From NCBI GenBank assembly GCA_034927285.1, contig JAYFQF010000024.1, positions 1-64,000 of the forward strand: a stretch of DNA of 64,000 bases, given 5' to 3'. The stretch is from JAYFQF01 sp034927285 (GTDB lineage: Bacteria; Bacillota; Peptococcia; DRI-13; UBA5745). A program made the translations under genes and the position numbers. Under the pieces are notes generated by a model that had not been told where the DNA came from, did not search any database, and worked only from the letters and a program-made list of their open reading frames with translations. Positions 7,452 through 17,900 of this stretch are shown here, piece by piece. Positions within the stretch are counted from its first letter, which is position 1; each line of letters opens with the position of its first letter.

Positions 7452-10001
7452 CTAAAACTGAATACTGCCGCCAAAGACAAGATCAATGACGAAGGGAATG
7501 CGCTCAATCTCTTTATTCACCATTTCTTCTTCGTCAATCAAAACAAGATAATACTCCTTGGACTTATCATACGCCATGTCTTTCAGCGTAAACTTCTCCT
7601 TATAAGTACGTTCCTCCGGCTTGACGCTGATGCTTTCGGCTATAATAATGTTTTCGTTGGAAATTCGATTACCATCGCCATCTGCGAAATAAGCCGTCAC
7701 CCGTAACGGCAAACGCTTTTCGTCCACCGGCTCATTTTGGAAGAATGTCAGGTGAGTGATCACGCTGGTGATTTTGCGAGACAGGTTAGTGAGATTCAGC
7801 GATACCTTTTTCGCTCCCAAAGAACCTCGTAGATTTTTATCACTTTTGAAGCGGATAACCGGCACAACGATTTCCTGCAGGCTTGTCCCGCCGTGAACAT
7901 AACAACTTCCGGTGCCCTGCACCTTAAAGCAGTTGACCGAACGAGGCACGATAACGTAAAGACCGGACTCTTCTTTGGTCAGATAGTCCATTGAAAAGCT
8001 TTGCGTACCATGTTTTTCTACATCCTCACGCGCCAAGATAAAGCGGCGTTTGGAGAGAATACCGGCAGCGTCTTCTTTTGGAGTCTTGTTACGTTCCTCC
8101 AGTTTGGTACGACGATAGATATAGCCATGGTCCGCCGTGATCAGAACGTTAATAGCGCTGATATTGTTTCGTAGTTTACGTACCAGTTTATCGAGGTCAT
8201 CAAAGGCTTTTTCCGTTGCGTCAAACACTTCATGCTCTGTTGGCGCATTATCGCCCCGTGCGTCAATGACATCATGGTAAATATAGATCAGCTTTATGCC
8301 AGCGAATTTCTCTGCCATCTGTTGCTTGCTCAGCTTCATAATATCATCATATAGAACGGCTATAGATTCTTTTTTATATTGTCGAAGTATCTTGCACCGA
8401 TTTTCCGTACCCTGGCTGGAAACGCCGTCGATTTCTATATCGGCATTATCTGTGATCGAGATATTCTTATGCGGCAACAGCGCTGCCATGCCCAAGGTCG
8501 TATAGGACGGCAGAACGCCCAGCATCACATCCAGCTCACTCACGCCCTTTTGGTCTCGGTTAAGTCGGGCATTTAACTCTACCGCTGATTCATAGCGCAG
8601 AGCATCGGATATGATAACAACAATACGTTCATCGTCGACTACATAACGTCGGGCGTATTTGTCATAAAAACCCTGTTGCGGTGTAACACCGGGTACCAGC
8701 CAAGTGGTTTCATCATCCAGCAGAGTGCACCATTTAATCGACAGCTCGCTTAAATACCAGTTGGTGTAGCTGTTTTCCACCTGATCGCACAATGGCTGAA
8801 AGGCTTCTGTTTCCTCCAGCCGATCATAAGCAAGGAGGAAGTGACGATAACTGCTATCCAACCGATAATAATGCTTCACATACCTGTCAAACAACTCGGG
8901 CAGGCTGATTCCCGGCAGCTTTTCATATTTTACTGCTAGCTCCAGATATTCGCAAGCGTGAAGTAAGACCTCATATTCGCCAGCAAACTGCGGATAATAG
9001 CGGCGGTTTTTGCGGCTGTGGATAATCTTGCGATAGTGCTCATATTCGCTCACACCCTGTTCAATATTTTCACGAATGCGGGTAATGATGAAGCTATCAA
9101 AATCCTCAAAGGTATCACACTCGATGATTTCGTCGATAGTCCATGTTCCAGCACGTTCTGCAAGCCCCAGCTTCCCGGCCACGAAAATAGCCAGTTTGTC
9201 GTAAGCATCCCAAAACTGGCTGTTCTTCATCAAATTGTCCACATAAACAAAGCAGTTGGAATTATCGGACACATACGTCTGCCACTCTTTGGGCATTGGG
9301 CTATCGATGCTGTGAGATAAGTGAGTGCATAACAGGAGGATTGCCAACTTTTCAAGGCTTTGCTCAGCAAAGCCATATCCATAGGATTTCTGTATTATCC
9401 GCCACAGCGCATCCAGATTGCCAAACTTGCTTATGTCGTCATATGTGGCGCTTTCACCGTTTACCATTTCTATCAGAAGTGTTCTCACCACCTGATCGAA
9501 ATTGGGCGTCGGCAATTTACAAAGTGCCGACAGAATGCCAACGTCAATTTTTTCTTCGGTATATGACGGGCCAAGGATGTAGCTCTCAAATCGCTTAAAC
9601 CGTTCACTGCTACGGAAGAACAGCTTATATTCTTCCATCACATGGCGAAGCGCACCCTCAACACCTAATATCAGCATATTGTTGGACGTTTCGTCGGCTG
9701 AAAAGGTCTGGCCGTACTTGATAGCGTCGGTAAGCCAATTTTCCCGGTCGAGCGGACGGGGCAACGGCGAATAAACCAGCAGATTACTCTCCTGATCCGT
9801 TTCTTCTATGTACAGCTTGACGGCAAACATATTGTTGTCGTACAGCTTGATAATTTTTACATTTGGGAGCGTCAAGCTGTCGATGTCATCGGCAAACACA
9901 CCATCTTCGTCATACCAAAATATGATGTTGCGTTTTGCACCCTGCGAAAGTTCGCGGGAAAACTGCCGCTCCAATGATTTTTTTACTTCGGTTAGGTTCA
10001 T
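7452..10001 (-). CDS. pglZ: PglZ, alkaline phosphatase-superfamily protein of BREX type 1
   Basis: An 849-residue PglZ, the signature component of all BREX and Pgl systems, with an alkaline phosphatase-like fold. The N-terminus carries the BREX-1 pattern RNIIFWYDEDGVF with LPNVKIIKL. The phosphatase-like core has VVIISDALRYESAVEL at about residue 455, the hallmark LGVLPSYTTLGMAALLPH just after it, and a metal-binding ITADHGYIYRR at about 620. Length and order match type 1 BREX. It follows the 129-residue unknown gene by 12 nt, so the two unknown genes and pglZ are probably translated from one message. Confidence 0.95.
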   Translation of the reverse strand: MNLTEVKKSLERQFSRELSQGAKRNIIFWYDEDGVFADDIDSLTLPNVKIIKLYDNNMFAVKLYIEETDQESNLLVYSPLPRPLDRENWLTDAIKYGQTFSADETSNNMLILGVEGALRHVMEEYKLFFRSSERFKRFESYILGPSYTEEKIDVGILSALCKLPTPNFDQVVRTLLIEMVNGESATYDDISKFGNLDALWRIIQKSYGYGFAEQSLEKLAILLLCTHLSHSIDSPMPKEWQTYVSDNSNCFVYVDNLMKNSQFWDAYDKLAIFVAGKLGLAERAGTWTIDEIIECDTFEDFDSFIITRIRENIEQGVSEYEHYRKIIHSRKNRRYYPQFAGEYEVLLHACEYLELAVKYEKLPGISLPELFDRYVKHYYRLDSSYRHFLLAYDRLEETEAFQPLCDQVENSYTNWYLSELSIKWCTLLDDETTWLVPGVTPQQGFYDKYARRYVVDDERIVVIISDALRYESAVELNARLNRDQKGVSELDVMLGVLPSYTTLGMAALLPHKNISITDNADIEIDGVSSQGTENRCKILRQYKKESIAVLYDDIMKLSKQQMAEKFAGIKLIYIYHDVIDARGDNAPTEHEVFDATEKAFDDLDKLVRKLRNNISAINVLITADHGYIYRRTKLEERNKTPKEDAAGILSKRRFILAREDVEKHGTQSFSMDYLTKEESGLYVIVPRSVNCFKVQGTGSCYVHGGTSLQEIVVPVIRFKSDKNLRGSLGAKKVSLNLTNLSRKITSVITHLTFFQNEPVDEKRLPLRVTAYFADGDGNRISNENIIIAESISVKPEERTYKEKFTLKDMAYDKSKEYYLVLIDEEEMVNKEIERIPFVIDLVFGGSIQF

Positions 10002-10013
10002 TCAACGTTCCCC

Positions 10014-10403
10014 CTAATGATTAGGGAATATTCTAAAATAGGTCGTACTTCCTATGTCGCGCCCATTCACCTGGTACTTTCCCAATGACCAATCTTCGGA
10101 ACGATTCATTATCACCTCGAACACAAGCGCCCCAAAGACCATCCCCGCACGGGTAAAGTCGTTTCCTGATGCGGTATAAATTGGAGACCAAACCATACCT
10201 GTCCAATTGCTACCGGGAATCCATCCTGCGGTAATCAATTCATCGTGTGAATCCACAATTTCATCTACCCGCCGATTGAGTTCATCAATAATTGCGTCCA
10301 ATTCTATCTTTGGAATACGATTGATAATGGGGCGGTTTACATTGTCATGGGGGATCTTGGTTATTTGTTTTATTCTATCTCCTGTGATTGAGAATAGTGC
10401 CAT
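10014..10403 (-). CDS. Unrecognised 129-residue protein inside the BREX operon
   Basis: I do not recognise this protein. It has no signal peptide or clear membrane span. Residues 1-60 are charged and probably helical (ELDAIIDELNRRVDEIVD). The second half is rich in aromatic and glycine residues (GWIPGSNWTGMVWSPIY, GMVFGALVFEVI, WSLGKYQVNG). It sits between the 219-residue unknown gene (9 nt away) and pglZ (12 nt away), in the same orientation, so it belongs to the BREX transcript. Canonical type 1 BREX has pglX followed directly by pglZ, so this is an accessory insertion, perhaps a second antiviral factor or a modulator of PglX/PglZ. That role is inference only. Confidence 0.7.
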   Translation of the reverse strand: MALFSITGDRIKQITKIPHDNVNRPIINRIPKIELDAIIDELNRRVDEIVDSHDELITAGWIPGSNWTGMVWSPIYTASGNDFTRAGMVFGALVFEVIMNRSEDWSLGKYQVNGRDIGSTTYFRIFPNH

Positions 10404-10412
10404 AATAACACC

Positions 10413-11072
10413 TCAAATTCCTAATGTTAGTTTAAGAGCAACACTTCCAAGAAGCCCCACAATTTCACCGTAAAACCAGCTATGCTTTTCTAGATGTCTA
10501 CTGAGTCGCTCACGCAAAGAAGGTTTTGTCTCAATTTTTCCCGTGGCAGAGATTTGTTCGGCTATGGCCTTCACTTCTTCCAAAACAGTTAAGAGTTCAG
10601 CCTTATCCTCGCCACCTTTTTCCTCAATCATTTCTTCTATTTTAGTAACAGAATTATCAATGCTAAAGGTCGAATTGACAACATCACCGAAAACAACATT
10701 ACCACCTTGGGCATTTATCGTGCCAATATTATATACATGACCAGTGGACATGCTTGCCATCGCCTCTCCTTTCTCGCATTTTTCTTGGTAGGCAACCTTA
10801 CTCATAAAATGCAGTTCTTTAAACCAACCGGACTTTGTAGGCAAGTCGATTTCTTCATCAAAATAAATCTCATATGTTTCAAAGATAGCCGCTAATTCAC
10901 TCTTGACCTTCTCATAAGCAGAGTACCCGCTTCTGTCAGGTATGTAAATCTGTACGCCAAGCGTATCTCCGCTTAACTGCTTATGATCAATACTGCCATT
11001 TGGAAGATGGCTTCCCCAAAAATAAAAGCTTAAATGATTTGATTGTGCGCACTTGACTACTTTCTGCTTCAA
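10413..11072 (-). CDS. Unrecognised 219-residue protein with Gly/Asn-rich strand segment and C-terminal hydrophobic tail
   Basis: No family was recognised. Residues 1-100 look like a mixed alpha/beta domain (LSFYFWGSHLPNG, GVQIYIPDRSGYSAYEKVK). Residues about 110-140 carry a glycine/asparagine-rich beta segment, YNIGTINAQGGNVVFGDV, like short stretches seen next to effector domains in bacterial conflict proteins. An acidic helical region follows (EEMIEEKGGEDKAELLTVL), and the last 20 residues are hydrophobic (WFYGEIVGLLGSVALKLTLG), possibly a membrane anchor. It begins 27 nt after pglX and precedes the 129-residue gene. An abortive-infection style membrane effector would fit this layout, but nothing visible proves it. 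Confidence 0.7.
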   Translation of the reverse strand: MKQKVVKCAQSNHLSFYFWGSHLPNGSIDHKQLSGDTLGVQIYIPDRSGYSAYEKVKSELAAIFETYEIYFDEEIDLPTKSGWFKELHFMSKVAYQEKCEKGEAMASMSTGHVYNIGTINAQGGNVVFGDVVNSTFSIDNSVTKIEEMIEEKGGEDKAELLTVLEEVKAIAEQISATGKIETKPSLRERLSRHLEKHSWFYGEIVGLLGSVALKLTLGI

Positions 11073-11099
11073 TTCTTCCGTAAGTATAGATCATCCCTC

Positions 11100-14000
11100 C
11101 TAACCAATCTTCGCTAATAAATCCATCGGCACTGTCTTACCGTTATCCATTGGCACTTTCACGCCCTGGAATTTGGTATAGTTGACTTTCACGCCATCAT
11201 CAAGATCAAGTTCAATCTGCTGGTGAGCAATGTGGGCTACTACCTGATCATAGGTACGGCATTCCTCAATCTTCCTTTGCAGGGCCTCAATTTCCTTACG
11301 GTAAGTGGCTTTCTCTCGGGTATCGTTGGTGGCACCAGACAGCATTTCCAACCGGCCGATTTCTGCCTCATATTTGCGCTGAAGTGGATGGAGATAATCA
11401 GTACGTGCTTGTGCAATCGTATTTTTGTCATAGCGATGTAGGTAGAAAAGCGCTTTAAAACCGTCCTCCTTACCGCTGTCTAGCAGCCAGTAAATAGGAC
11501 GCTTCTGATACACTTTGCAGTGATCCTTGTAAAAATCGTTCAAAAAATAGCGCCGTATTTTGTCTTTGGCCGAACCGTTCACATTGGGGTATAAGGCGCT
11601 GGCAATAAAGTTCAGGTTTTCACCCAGTGTGGAATCGCCGTATACGACGCGGACAAACTCAGTGAAACGCACCACAATATCGTCGTTAAAATAGTCAGCA
11701 GAACCAATCGGAACAATATTGTCTTCATCTGGCTCAAATGAGCAAGCAGTCCATTTATCGTGATCCTTAAACTCAGGATAATGATATGGAGCCGATGAAA
11801 TCCCAGCATATCCTGACCCAGAGGGTAATTCACCATTCTCGTCACAGGGAGCTTGCCCTTTATAGCGATGATATATTGAGTTGAAATTACCGCCGGCAAA
11901 TACAAGCCCCGGCTTACCCAGACTATAGCGCCCAAACATACAGCCAACAGCATAGGATAGAAAACTGCGGATGTCGCGGCCAAGATCGGCGTGACGTATA
12001 GTAACGTCCTTGTCCTCAACTTCCGAGGTTAATTCGTCCTTCAATCCGTATATATCGATGAAAATACGGTTGAGATATTCTTCGTTGGCTTTGAGTTTGG
12101 CAAACTGTTCGTCAGTAAAGCGTTCCCAAGTGTTAAAAGCCTGTGCTATTGGCGCAGCGCCCTCACTCCACTCAATAACATTGGGGCCTTCAACGATGTC
12201 ATCCGCATACATCAATGGGACAGCTTCGTAATTAACTTTAAAGGCGACCAGCGGATGGGTTTTGAAGTCCCATGAGGTTTCAAAAGCATCCCAATCAATT
12301 TTAGCTATGTTAATGTTTTGTTCAATCAATATATTCATCTGATTTTCCAAGTCACCATAGGATAGTAGTGGGATTTTTGCCAAATCACCAATATTAAAAT
12401 GCAGTGAGGGACAGAGAACATCAAGTATAAGTTTACTTACAGTACTGTTCAAAAAACCTACAACATAATTGATGTGTTGCTCTCCAAACAAACATAGGCC
12501 AGCAGTCGAAAAAATAAACCCATAATCAAAGTGTCGTAAACCAATCTGTCCAGTTGATATATCTGTCCATGTAAACCCGGAGCGAAAATAGTAGCTCTTA
12601 TTTCTGATTGATGCGCGACCTGTTACTTGTATTTCATTGCCATCATTTTCCCAATTGATAACAAGAAAGTTATTCCCGTACCATTTTCTTGTTTGTCCAC
12701 CATTATTAAATGGAAACCATTTTTTTTCACGCATAACATGCTGCATATCTTTGGTAGGATACGCAAATTTTGAAATATCAATTTCGAACCAATTCCGCAA
12801 AAATCTATCATTATTTGCAGTGGAAATTCCTACGCAAAAATCAACTACATCACCAAATTTATATTGCGAGTCGAATGCCTTTAAAATTGCGTTCTTAGTC
12901 CAATACGCAACAGGTTTTCCGGGTATTGTTTCAAAATCTGAATTTTTTCTAGCGTAGCGATTTTTCCCATGAATAAATGCTTTTTCCTTGGAAGACTGAC
13001 AATTATAATCGACAAGGCGAAAATAAGTTCCAAGGTATTGAGGAATATGACTATTCTGTATGACAAACGCTGTGGTTTGTACAACCTCGCCGCTTATTTC
13101 ATCAAAGGCCTTTGCACCTAAATGAACCATGTTGACGATATTGCGTTGAAGCAGTTCTTTTCGTAATTTATCGTAACTTGAAAAGAACATCCAAGCATGT
13201 TGTGTAATCATTGCTTGATAGGCGTTTGGCTTCAGTAACTCGTGGCATTTTTCAATAAATACGGCAAACATATCTGCTTTTCCGTCAGGATAGTTCTTTT
13301 TGACATACTCTGATAGTTTTGCTCCCATACCGCCGCCACCCATATACGGCGGATTTGTCACAACCACATCGTATTTCTGGGTCAAAATCTCGGCGATATC
13401 CAATATTTCTAGCAATACTTCCTGTGCATGAGAAATATCTTGGGCATCCATATGAATCTGGACGGGGCATATAGCCTTCATAAACTGGCGCAGCTTGTCA
13501 TAATTCAACTTTCGCTCAATTTTCAGGATAGAACCGTATTCCCGCGCATCGGCGAACAAATCAATCAGATAGCCAAGGCCCTCTTTACACTCGTTTTGAT
13601 CGGTTTCGCTCATACCTTCACCCATGTAGTCCAGAGGATACCGCTGTACTCCGTCGGATTCAATCACAGCGTAGACATGCGGCTGGGGAATGCTCTCGCC
13701 ATCCTTCGGTCGGAAGAAACGGCGGTTATAACTACGGGCTTTCATCATCAAGGCAAAATAGGCAAGCTGAGCTGCGCGCCCGTCAATGTCCAGACCGTAG
13801 ATATTGTTCCGCAATATCAGCCCCGGGATTTCGCGCTCCGCATAGCCCTGGCTGAAATATATCTGAAACAACACATCAAAAGCGTACACCAAAATATGCC
13901 CGCTCCCCATACAAGGGTCGATAATTTTTATTTGTGCGGGGTTTTCAATTCTGTATTGCTGTTCAAGTTCCTTTAATTGGCGCTCAACCTCAGGTTCCTG

Positions 14001-14903
14001 TCCGGCTTCGTCAACATAGTAAGTCCACAGTTCGCGCAGAGCATCTTCCGCGTTGCCACATGCCAAACCCAGGGGGCAATAAGTAAGCCACAACCGCCCA
14101 AGGCTGTTTTCCACCATATATTTTACAATCCATTCCGGCGTGAAAAGCTGAGTGGCGGCGGGGATGGTTTCCTTGTTAATTTTTACGTTCTTTTTCAATG
14201 CAGCGAAAACTTCATCTTTTTTCTCGGAGATATAATACTGGTATAGCCAGCCGATAATCTGCACCTGATCCTTGAAATCGTCCTCCTTGATGGCATTGAC
14301 CAGATCATGGACAATGCCGCCTCTTTGATATAAAGAATCCGGGAGCAGCAACTCGGTATAGTCATTGATTTTCTGGAACATACCCGGCAGAATTTCATGC
14401 AGGGCATTGCACTGAGAAATCAGGATGTACTTGTACAGCTTTTCAGAAGCACCGGGGGCGGTGTCGGCGCGAAGTCGAGCGATTTCATCCTGATTTACAT
14501 AGGGTAGCCGCTCGGCCTCACGCATGGCGTCCGGTTCTGCTCTCCCCGGTTCGGCGCTGGAGAGGATACGGATGCCAGAGGGCAAATATTCGTTGATTTC
14601 CATATAGCGTAGTGCAATCAGGCGGTTAAACCATGTGTAAGCAACTTCCTCCAGTACATGGCTGAACGCCTTTTCATTGTCCATTTCGCCGCCGAGGTGG
14701 GCAAGGTAAGCAATCAATTTTAAACGGGCTTCCATTTGTTTGTCAGTCAGAAAAATGCCATCCGCGCGCAGTTTCGTTGCCGCAACTTTAGGTAGCTCCG
14801 CGCCTTCCTCATAGATATACAAGGATGCCATTTTTGTTCTGACCACATCTATCAACTTCCGGCGCGTCGCTACCGCATAGTTTTTGATTGCTGTTTTATC
14901 CAT
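11100..14903 (-). CDS. pglX: PglX, adenine-specific DNA methyltransferase of BREX type 1
   Basis: A 1267-residue class I N6-adenine methyltransferase. In BREX it marks the host genome at a short asymmetric site and is also needed for defence. The AdoMet-binding motif I is at about residue 329 (DPCMGSGHILVYAFDVL) and the catalytic NPPY at about residue 518 (VVVTNPPYMGGGGMG). The N-terminal helical part and the long C-terminal target-recognition and coiled region (KATYRKEIEALQRKIEE near the end) are typical of BREX-1 PglX. GGAGG lies 10 nt before the ATG. It follows brxC by 20 nt. The frame is intact; no frameshift or phase-variable tract was seen. Confidence 0.96.
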   Translation of the reverse strand: MDKTAIKNYAVATRRKLIDVVRTKMASLYIYEEGAELPKVAATKLRADGIFLTDKQMEARLKLIAYLAHLGGEMDNEKAFSHVLEEVAYTWFNRLIALRYMEINEYLPSGIRILSSAEPGRAEPDAMREAERLPYVNQDEIARLRADTAPGASEKLYKYILISQCNALHEILPGMFQKINDYTELLLPDSLYQRGGIVHDLVNAIKEDDFKDQVQIIGWLYQYYISEKKDEVFAALKKNVKINKETIPAATQLFTPEWIVKYMVENSLGRLWLTYCPLGLACGNAEDALRELWTYYVDEAGQEPEVERQLKELEQQYRIENPAQIKIIDPCMGSGHILVYAFDVLFQIYFSQGYAEREIPGLILRNNIYGLDIDGRAAQLAYFALMMKARSYNRRFFRPKDGESIPQPHVYAVIESDGVQRYPLDYMGEGMSETDQNECKEGLGYLIDLFADAREYGSILKIERKLNYDKLRQFMKAICPVQIHMDAQDISHAQEVLLEILDIAEILTQKYDVVVTNPPYMGGGGMGAKLSEYVKKNYPDGKADMFAVFIEKCHELLKPNAYQAMITQHAWMFFSSYDKLRKELLQRNIVNMVHLGAKAFDEISGEVVQTTAFVIQNSHIPQYLGTYFRLVDYNCQSSKEKAFIHGKNRYARKNSDFETIPGKPVAYWTKNAILKAFDSQYKFGDVVDFCVGISTANNDRFLRNWFEIDISKFAYPTKDMQHVMREKKWFPFNNGGQTRKWYGNNFLVINWENDGNEIQVTGRASIRNKSYYFRSGFTWTDISTGQIGLRHFDYGFIFSTAGLCLFGEQHINYVVGFLNSTVSKLILDVLCPSLHFNIGDLAKIPLLSYGDLENQMNILIEQNINIAKIDWDAFETSWDFKTHPLVAFKVNYEAVPLMYADDIVEGPNVIEWSEGAAPIAQAFNTWERFTDEQFAKLKANEEYLNRIFIDIYGLKDELTSEVEDKDVTIRHADLGRDIRSFLSYAVGCMFGRYSLGKPGLVFAGGNFNSIYHRYKGQAPCDENGELPSGSGYAGISSAPYHYPEFKDHDKWTACSFEPDEDNIVPIGSADYFNDDIVVRFTEFVRVVYGDSTLGENLNFIASALYPNVNGSAKDKIRRYFLNDFYKDHCKVYQKRPIYWLLDSGKEDGFKALFYLHRYDKNTIAQARTDYLHPLQRKYEAEIGRLEMLSGATNDTREKATYRKEIEALQRKIEECRTYDQVVAHIAHQQIELDLDDGVKVNYTKFQGVKVPMDNGKTVPMDLLAKIG

Positions 14904-14923
14904 CTTGCTCCAACCTCCAGGTG

Positions 14924-17900
14924 CTAAATAATTCTTATCGTGGTATCTTCCGTAAGCTCCGATTCCAGCTTTATACGAAGTTCATCCAGCAGCTTATCAA
15001 TGTCCTGCCTGTTGGAAATATGGTTTGTGCCGGAAATCAGCGTTTTCAGGCTGATATTTTTTGTTTTACGCACGGGCTTTGGTGGTGTTTCTCCGGAACA
15101 GCCAGACTGTGTTGCGGCAATGCGAGCCTCCTCGTCATCAAAGCTCTGGATGAAACGTTGCTTCATCCGGTCGCTTTCGGTGCGCATGGCAATGGCCTCA
15201 TAAATGTTGTTGGCATGGGAAAGCCTGTCAAGCAGTGCCCTGTAGTCTTCATCCACCTTATCAGATAACTTATCGGCAAAAGCCCGTCGTTTTAAATCTT
15301 CAAGCGTGGCCGCACGATCGGCCTCAATATCCACACAAATCGGCTTACACTCTGCAGCCATCAGGTTGCTAAATCGCTTGATAAATTGATCCACCAGTTC
15401 AGGCAGTTTATGAATTTCCGAATACGGGGACTGAAGCCGTGTGATTCTCTCCATTTCATTTATGACTCGGATGGTTTCCGGGTCAAGCACGTAGGAACGG
15501 TTGCCTTCGTAAATAGAGAGCATCTTCAGTGCCTTATCAAAAATCTCGCGCTGGTTCCGGAAGAACTTTTTGACATCCTGCATATCTTCCTCATAGTCCA
15601 GCAGATCGTCCTTTTCGTTTTGCAGATAATCGAAAAATGCCTTGATATCCTTAATTCTGACGAGCTGTTCCAGCAGATTCTTCCCGTTCTCCAGCACGGT
15701 TTCCCCCGGATAACGTATCTTGCTGTATTCGTCTAGAAGCTGCCTGACGCCAGGATTTAGGTCATCATGGCGATCAAGCTCCTTTAACGCAAAATCCCGC
15801 ATACGGGCCATCAGACCGTCTTCATCTCCCGGAACATCGCTTTTGCCGAACACGTCCCTCGCAATGTTCTTCGCGTTGGTTAAAAGGGCAGGGGGGATTT
15901 TAACCCGTGTTTTTACCACCACACGGTCAAGATAGTCCCGCTTGGTGACATAGGTAATCACATTCATATCGCCGGTGGAAATGGTTTCGCCGCTTAAATC
16001 CAGACGAACTTCCTGCTTTTTGAACAGGGTGAGAAGGATGCCGGCAATGTCATTTTCTTTCCAGCCATAAGGGATCTTACTGAATTGCTCGATTAGTCCC
16101 CGCATGGTAAGGGGGATATTTTTGAAAGAACTTCGGCTGATCACTTCGGACATTTCTATAATTGCAAGATGGTTCGGCTCTACAGATTCCATTCCGTCCA
16201 AAGTAACCTGCGTATCCCGTGAAGTCAGGATCTCGCGAAGGTTGTCAGTGGTAAAGAAGGGGTCTGTGATATAGCTTTGCTTGGTGTATATGCTCTCCAC
16301 CAAAACCTTAAATGCATCATTGATGCGTTCAGACGGCTGTTTTTCCTTAATATCCAGGCGATTGCCGTTTACATAGATGTCAGCCCTTTTCAGCGCTTCA
16401 ATAATCAGTTCCCGTGAGCGTTCCGCTCGCTGTTTGCCTTCGCGGATTTTTGTGGTCTTGATGTCCTCCACGGTATCTGTAGTAGATTTGCCCGCCGTGC
16501 GGCGTATGTAGGTATCGATTTGCAGGGACTGTTCCATTTCCTCAAAGAATGACATATCATCCGGCAAGGATATAATCACATTACGCTCCCGTATGGAGAG
16601 CGACTTCATTTCCATGTCGGATGCGCCGCCGTGGGCATACATAGGGGTCAAGATGCGAATCCCGATTTCCTCTTTTTGCGCGCCGCGCGGTCTGTCATCG
16701 ATGATGGTGTTAAACGCGAAATCATAGCGGTCGTTGTAACGGTATTTCTTATTCAGGCCGAACAGGGCGGAGAAAATATCGTCGCCTACCTTGTCGATGA
16801 TCTCGCTGGCATCAATCTTGATCTCCCGGATTTCACGATTGACGTCCTGTTCCTCATTGGTCAGAAAGATAAACTGATCTCCGTTTTTAATAATCAGCTT
16901 TTGTTTTTCCAGTCGGCGTAGAGAAGCGTCAACCTTCTTTTTCGCTTCAATTTTATCCTGATCGATGTTGTCGAGCATGATGGTAGTGATATTCTCCAAG
17001 TTTGCCGGCAGCACATTGGAGATGTATTTCAACATGAACAGCACTTTCAGTACTTCCACGTCATAAAGCTGAAGATCTCCATCCGACCGCTCCGCGCTGT
17101 CTTCGGCATCAAAGATCACCTTGCGGATATTGTGATCAAGAAAGGTTTCAACTGTTTTATAGAAAGCATCAAATGGAATCAGTATCCCATCCTCGGAATT
17201 GGCATACTGAATCGCCGCCTCCTGAAAGGCATTGAGCAGGGAACGCTCGCCTTCGGACAGGTGCTTGCCTGACGCACCGTGGGTACGGATGCCGTTGAAT
17301 ACCGCCTGCAGCAGGTTGAATTGATAAGGGATAAACGGATACACATCCACAAAATCATCTTCGTCGGAGTACAAACGCTTTTCCGGCGTGTCTGGAGAGA
17401 AAGTAATCAGATTCTTCAAGATGGCAGCTTTGTCAGCATACAAAAGCCGCAATTTTTCAGTGGCAGTCTCGGTTTTAGAAAGAAGCCTTTTCTTGATTAC
17501 TTCATCCACATTCGCCGAGGAAAGTGAGAGGCGTGTATCAAAACGACCCATGATTTTAGAAAATTCATTGCGGTCAAATTTCGCAATAGAGTCAATATCT
17601 TCCTGACCTGTAGCAATTACCCATGCTCGACCCCTGCATTCTGTGCCCAGACTTTCAACGACGCTTTGTAAGTTAAGCAGTAATCCCTTATTGGTGTCGC
17701 TGGTGATATACTGACCCATCTCATCGATCATAAAAATCACAAAATGATTTTTACCGCTACTCTCAGATTTCGCTTCTATATATTCCCGCACTTTACGGGC
17801 AAAAGCATTGATATCGATGGAATAATCTTTTTCAGCCTTGTCGTACCAGCTGCGGGCGGCGGCTTGGCTCATTTTTGTTGTGTCGGCTAACGCCTGCACA

